Shown here piece by piece: positions 55,558 to 63,729 of a stretch of 64,000 nucleotides of DNA (within the stretch, counting starts at the first letter, position 1; each line of letters begins with the position of its first letter). This DNA comes from AP-15 sp963702685 (GTDB lineage Bacteria > Pseudomonadota > Alphaproteobacteria > ATCC43930 > CGMCC-115725). The stretch spans positions 620,001 to 684,000 of the forward strand of contig CAVPDQ010000009.1 in NCBI GenBank assembly GCA_963702685.1, given 5' to 3'. The translations under genes were made by a program, and so were the position numbers. The notes under the pieces were generated by a model. The model was not told the origin of the DNA and did not search any database. It saw nothing but the letters and a program-made list of their open reading frames with translations.

Positions 55558-57069
55558 GTGGACGCGTTCGTTTCGCTGTGGCACGGCTTTGGCGTGGTGC
55601 TGGTGCCGGGCAACTTCGCCTATATGGTGGTCGGCATCCTGCTCGGCGTGCTGATCGGCGTGCTGCCCGGGCTCGGCGCCGCCAACGGCATCGCCATTCT
55701 GCTGCCGCTCACCTTCGGCATGTCGCCGACCTCGGCGATCATCATGCTCTCCTGCATTTATTGGGGGGCGCTGTTCGGTGGCGCCATCGCCTCGATATTG
55801 TTCAACATCCCGGGCGAGCCATGGTCGGTCGCGACGACCTTCGACGGCCACCCGCTGGCGCAGAAAGGCCGCGCCGGCGAAGCTTTGACCGCGTCCTTCA
55901 CCTCGTCCTTTGTCGGCGCGCTGATCGCCGTCATCCTGATTACCTTCCTCGCTCCGATCATCGCCAGCTTCGCGCTTAAATTCGGACCGGCCGAGTTCTT
56001 CTCAGTGCAGCTGTTGACCTTTTGCAGCTTTGTCGGCATGGGCAAGGAGTCGCCGTTCAAGACCATCGCCTCGATGATGATCGGCTTTGCCTTGGCTGCG
56101 GTCGGGCTCGACACGGTGACGGGCCAGCTGCGCATGACCTTCGGCTTGCCGTCTCTGCTCAACGGCTTCGACTTTCTGGTCGCGGTCATCGGCCTCTTTG
56201 GCATCGGCGAGATCATGCTGACGATGGAGGAGGGGCTGTCGTTCAAGGGTGCCAGCGCCAAGATCAACCCGCTCGTCGTGCTGCACACCTGGAAGATACT
56301 GCCGCGCTATTGGGCGACATCGTTGCGCGGGGCCGCGATCGGCTGCTGGCTCGGGATCACCCCCGGCGGCGCCACGCCGGCCTCGTTCATGAGCTATGGG
56401 ATCGCCAAGCGCCTCTCGAAAAACGGCGACAAGTTCGGCACCGGCGAGCTCGAAGGGGTGGTCGCACCCGAGACCGCGGCGCACGCCGCCGGCACCAGCG
56501 CGCTGTTGCCGATGTTGACCCTGGGCATCCCGGGCTCGCCGACGGCGGCGGTGCTGCTCGGCGGCTTGTTGATCTGGGGGCTGCAGCCGGGGCCGCTGCT
56601 CTTTGTCGAGCAGAAGGATTTCGTCTGGGGCACGATCGCGGCGATGTATGTCGGCAATGTCGTCGGGCTCGCCATCGTCTTGACGACGGTGCCGATGTGG
56701 GCGGCGATCCTGCGCATCCCGTTCAGCATCATAGCACCGGTGATCGTGGCGATCTGCGCGGTCGGCGCCTTTACGGTCAACAATGCGATGATCGACCTCT
56801 TCTTCATGGTCGGTTTCGGCGTCATCGGCTACGTTTTCAAAAAATTGAGCTATCCGCTGGCGCCGCTGGTCCTGGCGCTTGTGCTCGGCGACAAGGCCGA
56901 GAGCTCGTTCCGCCAGGCGATGCTCGATTCACAGGGAAGCCTGTCGATCTTCTGGTCCAACCCATTGGTCGGCAGCATCACCGCATTATCGATGATCATG
57001 CTGTTCTGGCCGCTGATCTCGCTGTTGATCCGGCGGCTCAAGATCTGGCGCCGGCCGGTCCCCGCCTGA
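55558..57069 (+). CDS. tctA: Tripartite tricarboxylate transporter large membrane subunit
   Basis: A 503-residue protein with about 12 helices. The first signature is GVLIGVLPGLGAANGIAILLP. The second half begins with the matching CWLGITPGGATPASFMSYG-like motif, reflecting the internal repeat. The start is GTG 55558, preceded by GAGGAGGAGA. It forms the ion-coupled channel with TctB, fed by TctC. The likely cargo is a di- or tricarboxylate; the exact one cannot be told. Confidence 0.94.
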   Translation: MDAFVSLWHGFGVVLVPGNFAYMVVGILLGVLIGVLPGLGAANGIAILLPLTFGMSPTSAIIMLSCIYWGALFGGAIASILFNIPGEPWSVATTFDGHPLAQKGRAGEALTASFTSSFVGALIAVILITFLAPIIASFALKFGPAEFFSVQLLTFCSFVGMGKESPFKTIASMMIGFALAAVGLDTVTGQLRMTFGLPSLLNGFDFLVAVIGLFGIGEIMLTMEEGLSFKGASAKINPLVVLHTWKILPRYWATSLRGAAIGCWLGITPGGATPASFMSYGIAKRLSKNGDKFGTGELEGVVAPETAAHAAGTSALLPMLTLGIPGSPTAAVLLGGLLIWGLQPGPLLFVEQKDFVWGTIAAMYVGNVVGLAIVLTTVPMWAAILRIPFSIIAPVIVAICAVGAFTVNNAMIDLFFMVGFGVIGYVFKKLSYPLAPLVLALVLGDKAESSFRQAMLDSQGSLSIFWSNPLVGSITALSMIMLFWPLISLLIRRLKIWRRPVPA

Positions 57070-57196
57070 GCAGGCGCCGGGTGCCACCCGGCATCTCCCT
57101 CGTTGCGCGACGCGGCCTGCTGCTGCTCGATCCGGCGGTCGAGATCGTCCCGCTTGAACCGAACCGCGCTATGTCCTTGACATGCTGAAGCGAATT

Positions 57197-57271
57197 TGGA
57201 GCGGGCGAAGGGATTCGGACCCTCGACCCCAACCTTGGCAAGGTTGTGCTCTACCACTGAGCTACGCCCGC
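57197..57271 (-). tRNA. tRNA-Gly (anticodon GCC)
   Basis: On the minus strand the acceptor GCGGGCG/CGCCCGC, the D-arm TAGCTCAGTGGTAGAGC, anticodon stem CAACC/GGTTG around TTGCCAA (GCC at 57239-57237) and T-loop GGTCCGAATCC are complete. The discriminator is T and CCA is encoded (57199-57197). Confidence 0.97.
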
Positions 57272-57296
57272 ATCCGAGGCGATGATACAAGGGGGC

Positions 57297-57442
57297 GCCG
57301 GGTTTGCAAGGGCCGGGTTTGCAAGGCTTGCCTTCGCGCGCGCGGCGCCGCATCGTCGCCAGCGATGCCCGCCAGCCCCTTGTCGCCTGCCCTTGTCGCC
57401 TGCCCTTGTCGCCTGCCCCCTTTCACATGCCCTTGTCGCCTG
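57297..57442. repeat. Two families of short tandem duplications before and across the ProX start
   Basis: GCCGGGTTTGCAAGG occurs at 57297-57311 and 57312-57326. CCCTTGTCGCCTG occurs three times head to tail at 57377-57415 and a fourth time at 57430-57442, directly after the ATG (57427) of the next gene. So the coding start of that gene has been copied into its own leader. Confidence 0.88.
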
Positions 57443-57948
57443 AGCAGCTCTTCGCCCGCCTCGCCGCGCTCGGGATCGACCAGCGGACCTATTCGCACCC
57501 GCCGGTCTTTACCGTCGCCGAGGCTGCGGCGTTGCGCGGCAGCCTGCCGGGCGGCCATTGCAAGACCCTTTTTCTCAAAGACAAGAAGGGCGGGTTGTGG
57601 CTCGCGGTCATGCTCGAAGAGCGGCGCATCGATTTGAAGGGTCTCGCGGCCCGGCTCGGCGCGCCGCGGTTTTCGTTTGGCCATGCGGCGGAGCTCGATG
57701 CGGTGCTCGGCGTGCGGCCGGGGAGCGTTACGCCGTTTGCGCTGGCGAACGACACCGAGTGCCGCGTCATCCCGGTGCTCGATTCGGCGATGCTCGAATG
57801 CGACCCGCTCAACTATCATCCGCTGGTCAACGACCGCACCACCGCGATTGCCGCCGCCGATCTCTTGCGCTTTATCGCGGCTTGCGGGCACGCGCCGCGC
57901 ATCGTCGATCTCGAGGATCTCGACAGCGCCGGGCAGCCGCCGGGCTAG
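57427..57948 (+). CDS. Prolyl-tRNA deacylase, YbaK/ProX type
   Basis: A 173-residue editing protein (PrdX/ProX group) that clears Ala-tRNA-Pro. Motifs are GHCKTLFLKDKKGGLWLAVM with the conserved Lys, LGAPRFSFGHAAELDAVLGVRPGSVTPFAL and the final region with NDRTTAI. ATG 57427 opens the family N-terminus (SPEQLFARLAALGI). Repeats before it copy its first codons. Confidence 0.9.
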   Translation: MPLSPEQLFARLAALGIDQRTYSHPPVFTVAEAAALRGSLPGGHCKTLFLKDKKGGLWLAVMLEERRIDLKGLAARLGAPRFSFGHAAELDAVLGVRPGSVTPFALANDTECRVIPVLDSAMLECDPLNYHPLVNDRTTAIAAADLLRFIAACGHAPRIVDLEDLDSAGQPPG

Positions 57949-58028
57949 AGCAAGCGTGGCTTGTCGCGGCGACGCTTGTTATCCGTGTATCGTGCCGCCA
58001 TGTTGTCGCAGACGCCAAAGAGGAGCCG

Positions 58029-58943
58029 ATGCCGAGCGAACCCTTGATCGGCGGCACCGCCGCCGCCGCAGCACCCGTCAAGGACGTGACCACCGCGACC
58101 TTTATGGCGGAGGTGGTCGACGCCTCGTTCGAGACCCCGGTCATTGTCGATTTCTGGGCGCCGTGGTGCGGGCCGTGCCGGCAGCTGGGGCCGATTCTCG
58201 AAAAAACCGTGCGCGCCGCCAACGGTGCCGTCCGCATGGTCAAGCTCAACATCGACGAGAACCCCGAAATTGCGCAGCAGATGCGCATCCAGTCGATCCC
58301 GGCAGTCTACGCGTTCAAGGACGGGCGCCCGGTGGACGGCTTTGTCGGCGCGCTCCCCGAGAGCCAGGTCAAGCAATTCATCCAGCGTCTCGGCGGCGGC
58401 CAGGGCGGTCCCTCGCCGATCGAAGAGGCGATGGCGATGGCGAAAGAGGCGCTGCAAGGCGGCGACCACAAGAGCGCGGCGGCGGTCTATTCCCAGGTCT
58501 TGCAGCGCGAGCCTGCCAATGTCGAGGCCCAGGCCGGGCTCGCCCGCGCGCTGACCGACGGGCGCGATTTCGCCAAGGCGCGGCAGGTCCTCGACGGCGT
58601 CGCCAAAGAGGATGCCGGCCATGCCGAGATCGCCGCGGCGCGCGCCGGGGTCGAGCTCGCCGAAGAGGCGCAAACGGCGATGGCTTCGGCCGGCAAATTG
58701 CGCGCTCGGCTGGCGCAAAACGACGACGACCACGCCGCGCGCCTCGAGCTCGCCACCGCGCTCTTCGGCAGCGGCGAGCGCGAGGCGGCGATCGACGAGC
58801 TCTTGATGCTGTTCAAGCGCGACCGCGAATGGGACGAGCAGGCGGCGCGCAAGCAGCTCGTCAAGTTCTTTGAGGTCATGGGCCCGACCGACCCGCTGAC
58901 CCTGCGGGCGCGGCGGCGCCTGTCGGCGCTGATGTTTTCCTGA
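58029..58943 (+). CDS. Thioredoxin-TPR co-chaperone, CnoX/YbbN-like
   Basis: A 304-residue protein. Residues 20-125 are a thioredoxin domain with WCGPC (46-50) and the cis-Pro in SIPAVYAF. The rest (about 140-300) is TPR-like helices (AVYSQVLQREPANVEAQAGLARAL) and ends in the YbbN C-terminal domain. Alphaproteobacterial CnoX keeps CxxC and protects client proteins during oxidative stress. ATG 58029 has AGGAG before it. It leads the LON-domain gene by 12 bases. Confidence 0.9.
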   Translation: MPSEPLIGGTAAAAAPVKDVTTATFMAEVVDASFETPVIVDFWAPWCGPCRQLGPILEKTVRAANGAVRMVKLNIDENPEIAQQMRIQSIPAVYAFKDGRPVDGFVGALPESQVKQFIQRLGGGQGGPSPIEEAMAMAKEALQGGDHKSAAAVYSQVLQREPANVEAQAGLARALTDGRDFAKARQVLDGVAKEDAGHAEIAAARAGVELAEEAQTAMASAGKLRARLAQNDDDHAARLELATALFGSGEREAAIDELLMLFKRDREWDEQAARKQLVKFFEVMGPTDPLTLRARRRLSALMFS

Positions 58944-58955
58944 GGGAGGAGCCGG

Positions 58956-59615
58956 ATGAGCGAGCAGCAGGGCGTCGCCGCGCTTCCCGCCACGCTGCCG
59001 ATCTTTCCGCTCGCCGGGGTCCTGCTGCTGCCGCGCGGCCGGCTGCCGCTCAACATTTTCGAGCCGCGCTATCTGGCGATGACCCGCGACGCGATCGCCG
59101 GCGACCGGATGATCGGCATGGTCCAGCCGAGCGACCCCAACCAGTCGCCGATCGGCAACCCGCCGGTTTATCCGGTCGGCTGCGCCGGCCGCGTCACCAC
59201 GTTTTCGGAGACCGATGACGGCCGCTATCTGATCACCCTGACCGGGGTCTGCCGGTTTCGCGCCCGCGACGAATTGCCGTTGCACGACGGCTATCGCCGG
59301 GTGGTGCCGCAGTGGAGCGAGTTCGCGGACGATCTCGACGCCGCGGCCGAAGCCGATTTCGACCGCGAGCGCCTGTTTCGCGGTCTGAAGGCTTATTTCG
59401 ACCGCCACCGGATCTCGGCCGATTGGGACGCGGTCGGGTCTGCGCCGGGCGAATTTCTGGTGACCTCGATCGCGATGAACTGCCCGTTCGACCCGGGCGA
59501 GAAGCAGGCCTTGCTCGAAGCGCCGGGTCTCGACGAGCGCGCGCGGCTGTTGACCGCGATCGTCGAGATGGCGGCGCTCGACCGCGCCGGCGAGGGCGGT
59601 GCGGCACGGCATTGA
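58956..59615 (+). CDS. Stand-alone LON substrate-binding-domain protein
   Basis: A 219-residue protein consisting of the N-terminal domain of Lon protease only: TLPIFPLAGVLLLPRGRLPLNIFEPRYLAM, then GCAGRVTTFSETDDGRYLITLTGVCRF. No ATPase or protease follows. These proteins are common in alphaproteobacteria and their role is uncertain. Ribosome site GGGAGGAG stands before ATG 58956. The unit continues with a UPF0434 and a DUF971 gene. Confidence 0.92.
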   Translation: MSEQQGVAALPATLPIFPLAGVLLLPRGRLPLNIFEPRYLAMTRDAIAGDRMIGMVQPSDPNQSPIGNPPVYPVGCAGRVTTFSETDDGRYLITLTGVCRFRARDELPLHDGYRRVVPQWSEFADDLDAAAEADFDRERLFRGLKAYFDRHRISADWDAVGSAPGEFLVTSIAMNCPFDPGEKQALLEAPGLDERARLLTAIVEMAALDRAGEGGAARH

Positions 59616-59625
59616 GGGAAGCGTC

Positions 59626-59678
59626 ATGGAAGGCCCATCATGGAAGGCCCATCATGGAAGGCCCATCATGGAAGGCCC
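59626..59678. repeat. 14-bp tandem repeat over the start codon of the UPF0434 gene
   Basis: ATGGAAGGCCCATC is repeated at 59626, 59640 and 59654, with a partial fourth copy (ATGGAAGGCCC) at 59668. Each copy carries an ATG. Copies 1 and 4 are 42 bases apart and so in the same frame. Confidence 0.95.
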
Positions 59679-59886
59679 TGTCGAGATCGATCCGCGGCTG
59701 CTCGAGATCCTGGTCTGCCCGCTGACCAAAGCGCCGCTGCGCTATGACCGCCAGGCGCAGGAGCTGATCAGCGAGGAAGCGCGGCTCGCCTATCCGATCC
59801 GCGACGGCATTCCGATCATGCTGGTGGACGAGGCGCGCCAGCTGCGCGACGAGGAAATCCCGACAAAGCGACTGCCGCCGGGGTGA
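59626..59886 (+). CDS. UPF0434/Trm112-like small protein with repeated start region
   Basis: An 86-residue protein from ATG 59626, or 72 residues from ATG 59668. The core is DPRLLEILVCPLTKAPLRYD...LAYPIRDGIPIMLVDEARQL, the YcaR/UPF0434 fold, which in eukaryotes and archaea activates methyltransferases. A ribosome site (GAGGGAAG, about 59613-59620) precedes only the first ATG, which favours 59626 and adds 14 odd residues. It sits between LON-domain and DUF971 genes. Confidence 0.87.
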   Translation: MEGPSWKAHHGRPIMEGPVEIDPRLLEILVCPLTKAPLRYDRQAQELISEEARLAYPIRDGIPIMLVDEARQLRDEEIPTKRLPPG

Positions 59887-59893
59887 GGGCTGG

Positions 59894-60274
59894 GTGAGCA
59901 CCTCGGGAACGACGCGCTGGCCGGTCGAGCTGCGCCTCAAGCAGGCTGAAAGGCGGCTCGAGATCAGCTTTGACGACGGCAGCCGGTTTTCGCTGCCGGC
60001 CGAATATCTGCGGGTCGAGAGCCCGTCGGCCGAGGTCCAGGGCCACGGGCCGGGGCAAAAGACAGTGGTCGCCGGGCGCGCCCATGTCGGAATTATGAAC
60101 CTGGAGGCGGTCGGCAATTACGCGGTGCGGATCCTATTCGACGATCTGCACGATACCGGCATCTATTCCTGGAGCTATCTCTACGAGCTCGGTGTCGAGC
60201 AGGAGCGGCGCTGGCGCGACTATCTTGCGGCGCTCGCCGGCCAGGGCCTCAGCCGCGAGCCCGCGCGCGGCTAG
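59894..60274 (+). CDS. DUF971-family protein (gamma-butyrobetaine hydroxylase-like N-terminal domain)
   Basis: A 126-residue protein with the single GBBH-like N domain: WPVELRLKQAERRLEISFDDGSRFSLPAEYLRVESP, then VGNYAVRILFDDLHDTGIYSWSYLYELG. GTG 59894 starts 8 bases after the UPF0434 stop. The family is linked to Fe-S protein maturation in some studies. It lacks the oxygenase domain. Confidence 0.92.
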   Translation: MSTSGTTRWPVELRLKQAERRLEISFDDGSRFSLPAEYLRVESPSAEVQGHGPGQKTVVAGRAHVGIMNLEAVGNYAVRILFDDLHDTGIYSWSYLYELGVEQERRWRDYLAALAGQGLSREPARG

Positions 60275-60292
60275 CCCGGGGCTAAAGCAGGG

Positions 60293-61540
60293 CTAAAGCG
60301 GCTCGCCGCGGGCGAGACGCGGCAGGTCGCCGACGAGGCCCATCGCGTCACGCATCAAGAGGCGCTTCAGCGGCGGCAGCCGGTTGACCGCGGCAAGGCC
60401 GAGATCGCGGGCCAGGCGCAACGGGGCGATCTCGTTCGAGAACAGCCGGTTGAGCCCGTCGGTCACGGCGGCGAGCATTGCCGTGTCGAGGCGGCGCCAT
60501 TGCTGATAGCGCCGCAGCACCGCATCGCTGCCGATGTCGAGGCCGAGCCGCCGGGTATCGATGATCAGCTCGGCGAGCGCTGCGATGTCGCGGATGCCGA
60601 GATTGAGCCCCTGCCCGGCGATCGGGTGGATCACATGCGCGGCCTCGCCGACGAGGGCGAGACGGGGTGCCGCATAGCGCTCGGCCAAGAGCAGCATCAG
60701 CGGGTAGGACCAGCGCGGGCCCTCCGGCGTGACGGCGCCGAGGAAATCGCCGAACCGCGCCGCCAGCTCGGCGGCAAAGGCCGGGTCGGAGAGGGCCATC
60801 ATGCGCCGCGCCGGCTCGGCCCGCTCGGTCCAGACGATCGAGGAGCGGCTGCGGCGCGGGTGCGCCGCCCCATTCGGTGGTTCATTGGTCATCGGCAGGA
60901 TCGCGAACGGGCCGGCCGGCAGAAAATGCTCGATCGCGATGCCGCAATGCGGGCGCTCATGCCGCACCGTCGTGACGATGCCGGTCTGGCGATAGCGCCA
61001 TTCGAGCGTGCCGATGCCGGCGGCGCGGCGCAGCGGCGAGGCGGCGCCATCTGCCGCCGCGACCAGGCGCGCCCGAAGGCGGCGGCCGTCGGACAATGTC
61101 GCGGTCGCGACGAGCGGCGAGGTCTCGACGTGCTCGACGGACAGCGGGGCGAGCAGCGCCAGAGCGGAAAGCGCGCGGGCATGCGCGATCAGCACCCGGC
61201 GCAGCACCCGGTTCTCGACAATGTAGCCGAGCGGCTCCTCGCCGCCGAGCTCGCGATGGTCGTAATGCAAAAAGAGCCGCGAGGCGCCGTCGGCGACCCG
61301 GATTTCGCGGATCGGCTCGGCGTCGGCGGCGATCTCTCGCCACAGGCCGAGCCCGTCCAGCACCCGGCGCGAGCCATAGGCGATCGCCGAGCTGCGCCCG
61401 TCGAACGCCGCGCCGAGCATCGCCGCCGGGTCCTCGCGATCGACCAGCGCCACCTCGAGCCCCACGCCGGCGCAGGCGACCGCGAGGAGCAGCCCGTTGA
61501 GCCCGCCGCCGGCAACCAAGAGCTCGACATCCTCGGTCAT
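60293..61540 (-). CDS. UbiH/UbiF-family ubiquinone biosynthesis hydroxylase
   Basis: A 415-residue FAD monooxygenase. FAD motif VELLVAGGGLNGLLLAVA, the middle DG motif VAAADGAASPLRRAAG, and the second FAD motif LVGEAAHVIHPIAGQGLNLGIRD all fit. It hydroxylates the ring of a ubiquinone precursor at the membrane. ATG 61540. Which ring carbon it acts on cannot be told from sequence alone. Confidence 0.92.
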   Translation of the reverse strand: MTEDVELLVAGGGLNGLLLAVACAGVGLEVALVDREDPAAMLGAAFDGRSSAIAYGSRRVLDGLGLWREIAADAEPIREIRVADGASRLFLHYDHRELGGEEPLGYIVENRVLRRVLIAHARALSALALLAPLSVEHVETSPLVATATLSDGRRLRARLVAAADGAASPLRRAAGIGTLEWRYRQTGIVTTVRHERPHCGIAIEHFLPAGPFAILPMTNEPPNGAAHPRRSRSSIVWTERAEPARRMMALSDPAFAAELAARFGDFLGAVTPEGPRWSYPLMLLLAERYAAPRLALVGEAAHVIHPIAGQGLNLGIRDIAALAELIIDTRRLGLDIGSDAVLRRYQQWRRLDTAMLAAVTDGLNRLFSNEIAPLRLARDLGLAAVNRLPPLKRLLMRDAMGLVGDLPRLARGEPL

Positions 61541-61684
61541 GGCGCAAGGGTGAAACGCGCGGCGGCACCTGTCCAGCGGCTGACGAAACCGCAAGCCCGC
61601 GCGCCGGTCAGCGTGCCGGCCCATTGCGCCAGCCCCGGCGCGCCGCGTTAGCGCAACGGGCCGGAGCGCGGTAGGCTCGGCGCG

Positions 61685-63028
61685 ATGTTCGACAAGGTGC
61701 TGATCGCCAATCGCGGCGAGATCGCGCTCCGGATCCACCGCGCCTGCCGTGAGCTCGGGGTCAAGACCGTCGCGGTGCATTCGACTGCCGACGCCTCGGC
61801 GATGCATGTGCGGCTCGCCGACGAGACCGTGTGCATCGGTCCGCCGCCGTCGCGCGACAGCTATCTGAACCGGGCGGCGATCCTGTCGGCGGCGACGATC
61901 ACCGGTGCCGATGCGATCCATCCGGGGCTCGGCTTTCTCGCCGAGGACGCCGATTTTGCCGCCGCGGTCGAGGATCACGGGCTCGTCTTTATCGGCCCCG
62001 CACCCGAGCACATCCGGCTGATGGGCGACAAGGTCGCGGCCAAGGCGGCGGCGGCCCGGCTCGGCATCCCGACCGTGCCGGGGTCGGCGGGCGCGGTGCG
62101 CGAGCCGGCCGCAGCCGAAGCCGAGGCGCTCGAGATCGGCTACCCGGTGCTGATCAAGGCGGCGGCCGGCGGCGGCGGGCGCGGCTTAAAGGTCGCGCGC
62201 GACCGGGCGGAGCTATTTCGCCAGCTGCCGATCGCGCAGCGCGAGGCGACGGCGTTCTTCGGCCGCGGCGAGGTCTATCTCGAACGCTATCTGGAGCGGC
62301 CGCGCCATATCGAGATGCAAATTTTGGGCGATGGCCAGGGCGGGGTCGTGCATCTGGGCGAGCGCGACTGCTCGTTGCAGCGCGCGCACCAGAAGGTGCT
62401 CGAAGAAACCCCGTCGCCGTCGCTGACAGCCGGCGAGCGCGACCGGCTCGGCGCGGTCGCCGTCGCCGCGATGCGCGAGCTCGGCTACAAAAGCGCCGGC
62501 ACGCTCGAATTCCTCTATCAGGACGGTGAGTTCTTTTTTATCGAGATGAACACCCGGCTGCAGGTCGAGCACCCGGTCAGCGAGATGGTCAGCGGCATCG
62601 ATATCGTGCGCGAGCAGCTGCGCATCGCCGCCGGTGAGCCGCTCGGCTATCGCCAAGCCGAAATCCGGCTCTCCGGCCACGCCATCGAATGCCGCGTCAA
62701 TGCCGAGCATCCGCAGAGCTTTCGGCCGTCGCCGGGCCGCGTCACCGATTACCACCCGCCGGGCGGGCTTGGTGTGCGCGTCGATAGCGCGCTCTATCAG
62801 GGCTATGTCGTGCCGCCCTATTACGACAGCCTGGTGGCCAAGCTGATCGTGCACGGCAAAAGCCGCGGCGAGTGCCTGATGCGGATGCGCCGGGCGCTCG
62901 AGGAATATGTGATCGGCGGCATCGAGACGACGATCCCGCTGCACCGGCGCCTGATGGAAGCCGCCCCGTTTATCGCCGGCGACTACGACATCCACTGGCT
63001 CGAGCGATTTGTCGGACAAGAGAAATGA
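61685..63028 (+). CDS. accC: Acetyl-CoA carboxylase biotin carboxylase subunit
   Basis: A 447-residue ATP-grasp enzyme carboxylating biotin on BCCP. Features are FDKVLIANRGEIALRI, the ATP loop AAAGGGGRGLK, GERDCSLQRAHQKVLEETPSP and EMNTRLQVEHPVSEMV. Its stop overlaps the aat start (ATGA). In most proteobacteria accB lies just before accC. Here the 145 bases upstream hold no accB and ubiH is divergent. Confidence 0.97.
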   Translation: MFDKVLIANRGEIALRIHRACRELGVKTVAVHSTADASAMHVRLADETVCIGPPPSRDSYLNRAAILSAATITGADAIHPGLGFLAEDADFAAAVEDHGLVFIGPAPEHIRLMGDKVAAKAAAARLGIPTVPGSAGAVREPAAAEAEALEIGYPVLIKAAAGGGGRGLKVARDRAELFRQLPIAQREATAFFGRGEVYLERYLERPRHIEMQILGDGQGGVVHLGERDCSLQRAHQKVLEETPSPSLTAGERDRLGAVAVAAMRELGYKSAGTLEFLYQDGEFFFIEMNTRLQVEHPVSEMVSGIDIVREQLRIAAGEPLGYRQAEIRLSGHAIECRVNAEHPQSFRPSPGRVTDYHPPGGLGVRVDSALYQGYVVPPYYDSLVAKLIVHGKSRGECLMRMRRALEEYVIGGIETTIPLHRRLMEAAPFIAGDYDIHWLERFVGQEK

Positions 63029-63729
63029 GCCGGGTGTTGCGGCTCACGCCGGAAATCCTGCTCGCCGCCTATGCCGCCGGCGTCTTTCCGATGGCCGAAT
63101 CGGCCGACGACCCGGAGCTTTTCTGGGTCGATCCGAAACGCCGCGGCATCCTGCCGCTCGATGCGTTTCACGTGCCGCGGCGGCTGCGCCGGGTGGTGCG
63201 CGGCGGGCGCTTCGAGATCCGCTGCGACGGCGCGTTCGAAGCGGTGCTGCACGGCTGCGCCGAAGCGGGCGAAAAGCGGCCCAACACCTGGATCAACGAC
63301 GAGATCGTGCGGCTCTACACCGGGCTCTTCGCCCGCGGGTCGGCGCACAGTGTGGAGTGCTGGCGCGACGGCGCGCTCGTCGGCGGGCTCTATGGCGTGT
63401 CGATCGGTGCCGCGTTTTTCGGCGAGAGCATGTTCAGCCGCGAGACCGATGCGAGCAAGGTGGCGCTGGTGCATTTGGCGGCGCGCCTGCGGCTCGGCGG
63501 CTATCGCCTGCTCGATACCCAGTTTTTGACGCCGCATCTCGCCCGCTTTGGCGGCATCGAAATAAGCCGCGCCCGCTATCACCGGCTGTTGAGCGAAGCG
63601 CTCGCCTATCGCGCGACATTCCCGCGCACGATCGCCGGCGGCGCGGCGGGCGGCGCCGGCGGCACGGGCGCAGGTGCCGAAGCCGATGATCCGCTCGCCC
63701 CTTTGCAATCGAGCACGATCACGTCGTAG
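63025..63729 (+). CDS. aat: Leucyl/phenylalanyl-tRNA-protein transferase
   Basis: A 234-residue enzyme that adds Leu or Phe to N-terminal Arg/Lys of proteins, marking them for ClpAP. Signatures: LLAAYAAGVFPMAE, FWVDPKRRGILPLDAFHVPRRL, GLYGVSIGAAFFGESMFS and LLDTQFLTPHLARFGGIEISRARY. It is coupled to accC. The last 35 residues (Gly/Ala-rich) overlap the convergent DUF2155 gene and are probably not conserved. Confidence 0.95.
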   Translation: MSRVLRLTPEILLAAYAAGVFPMAESADDPELFWVDPKRRGILPLDAFHVPRRLRRVVRGGRFEIRCDGAFEAVLHGCAEAGEKRPNTWINDEIVRLYTGLFARGSAHSVECWRDGALVGGLYGVSIGAAFFGESMFSRETDASKVALVHLAARLRLGGYRLLDTQFLTPHLARFGGIEISRARYHRLLSEALAYRATFPRTIAGGAAGGAGGTGAGAEADDPLAPLQSSTITS

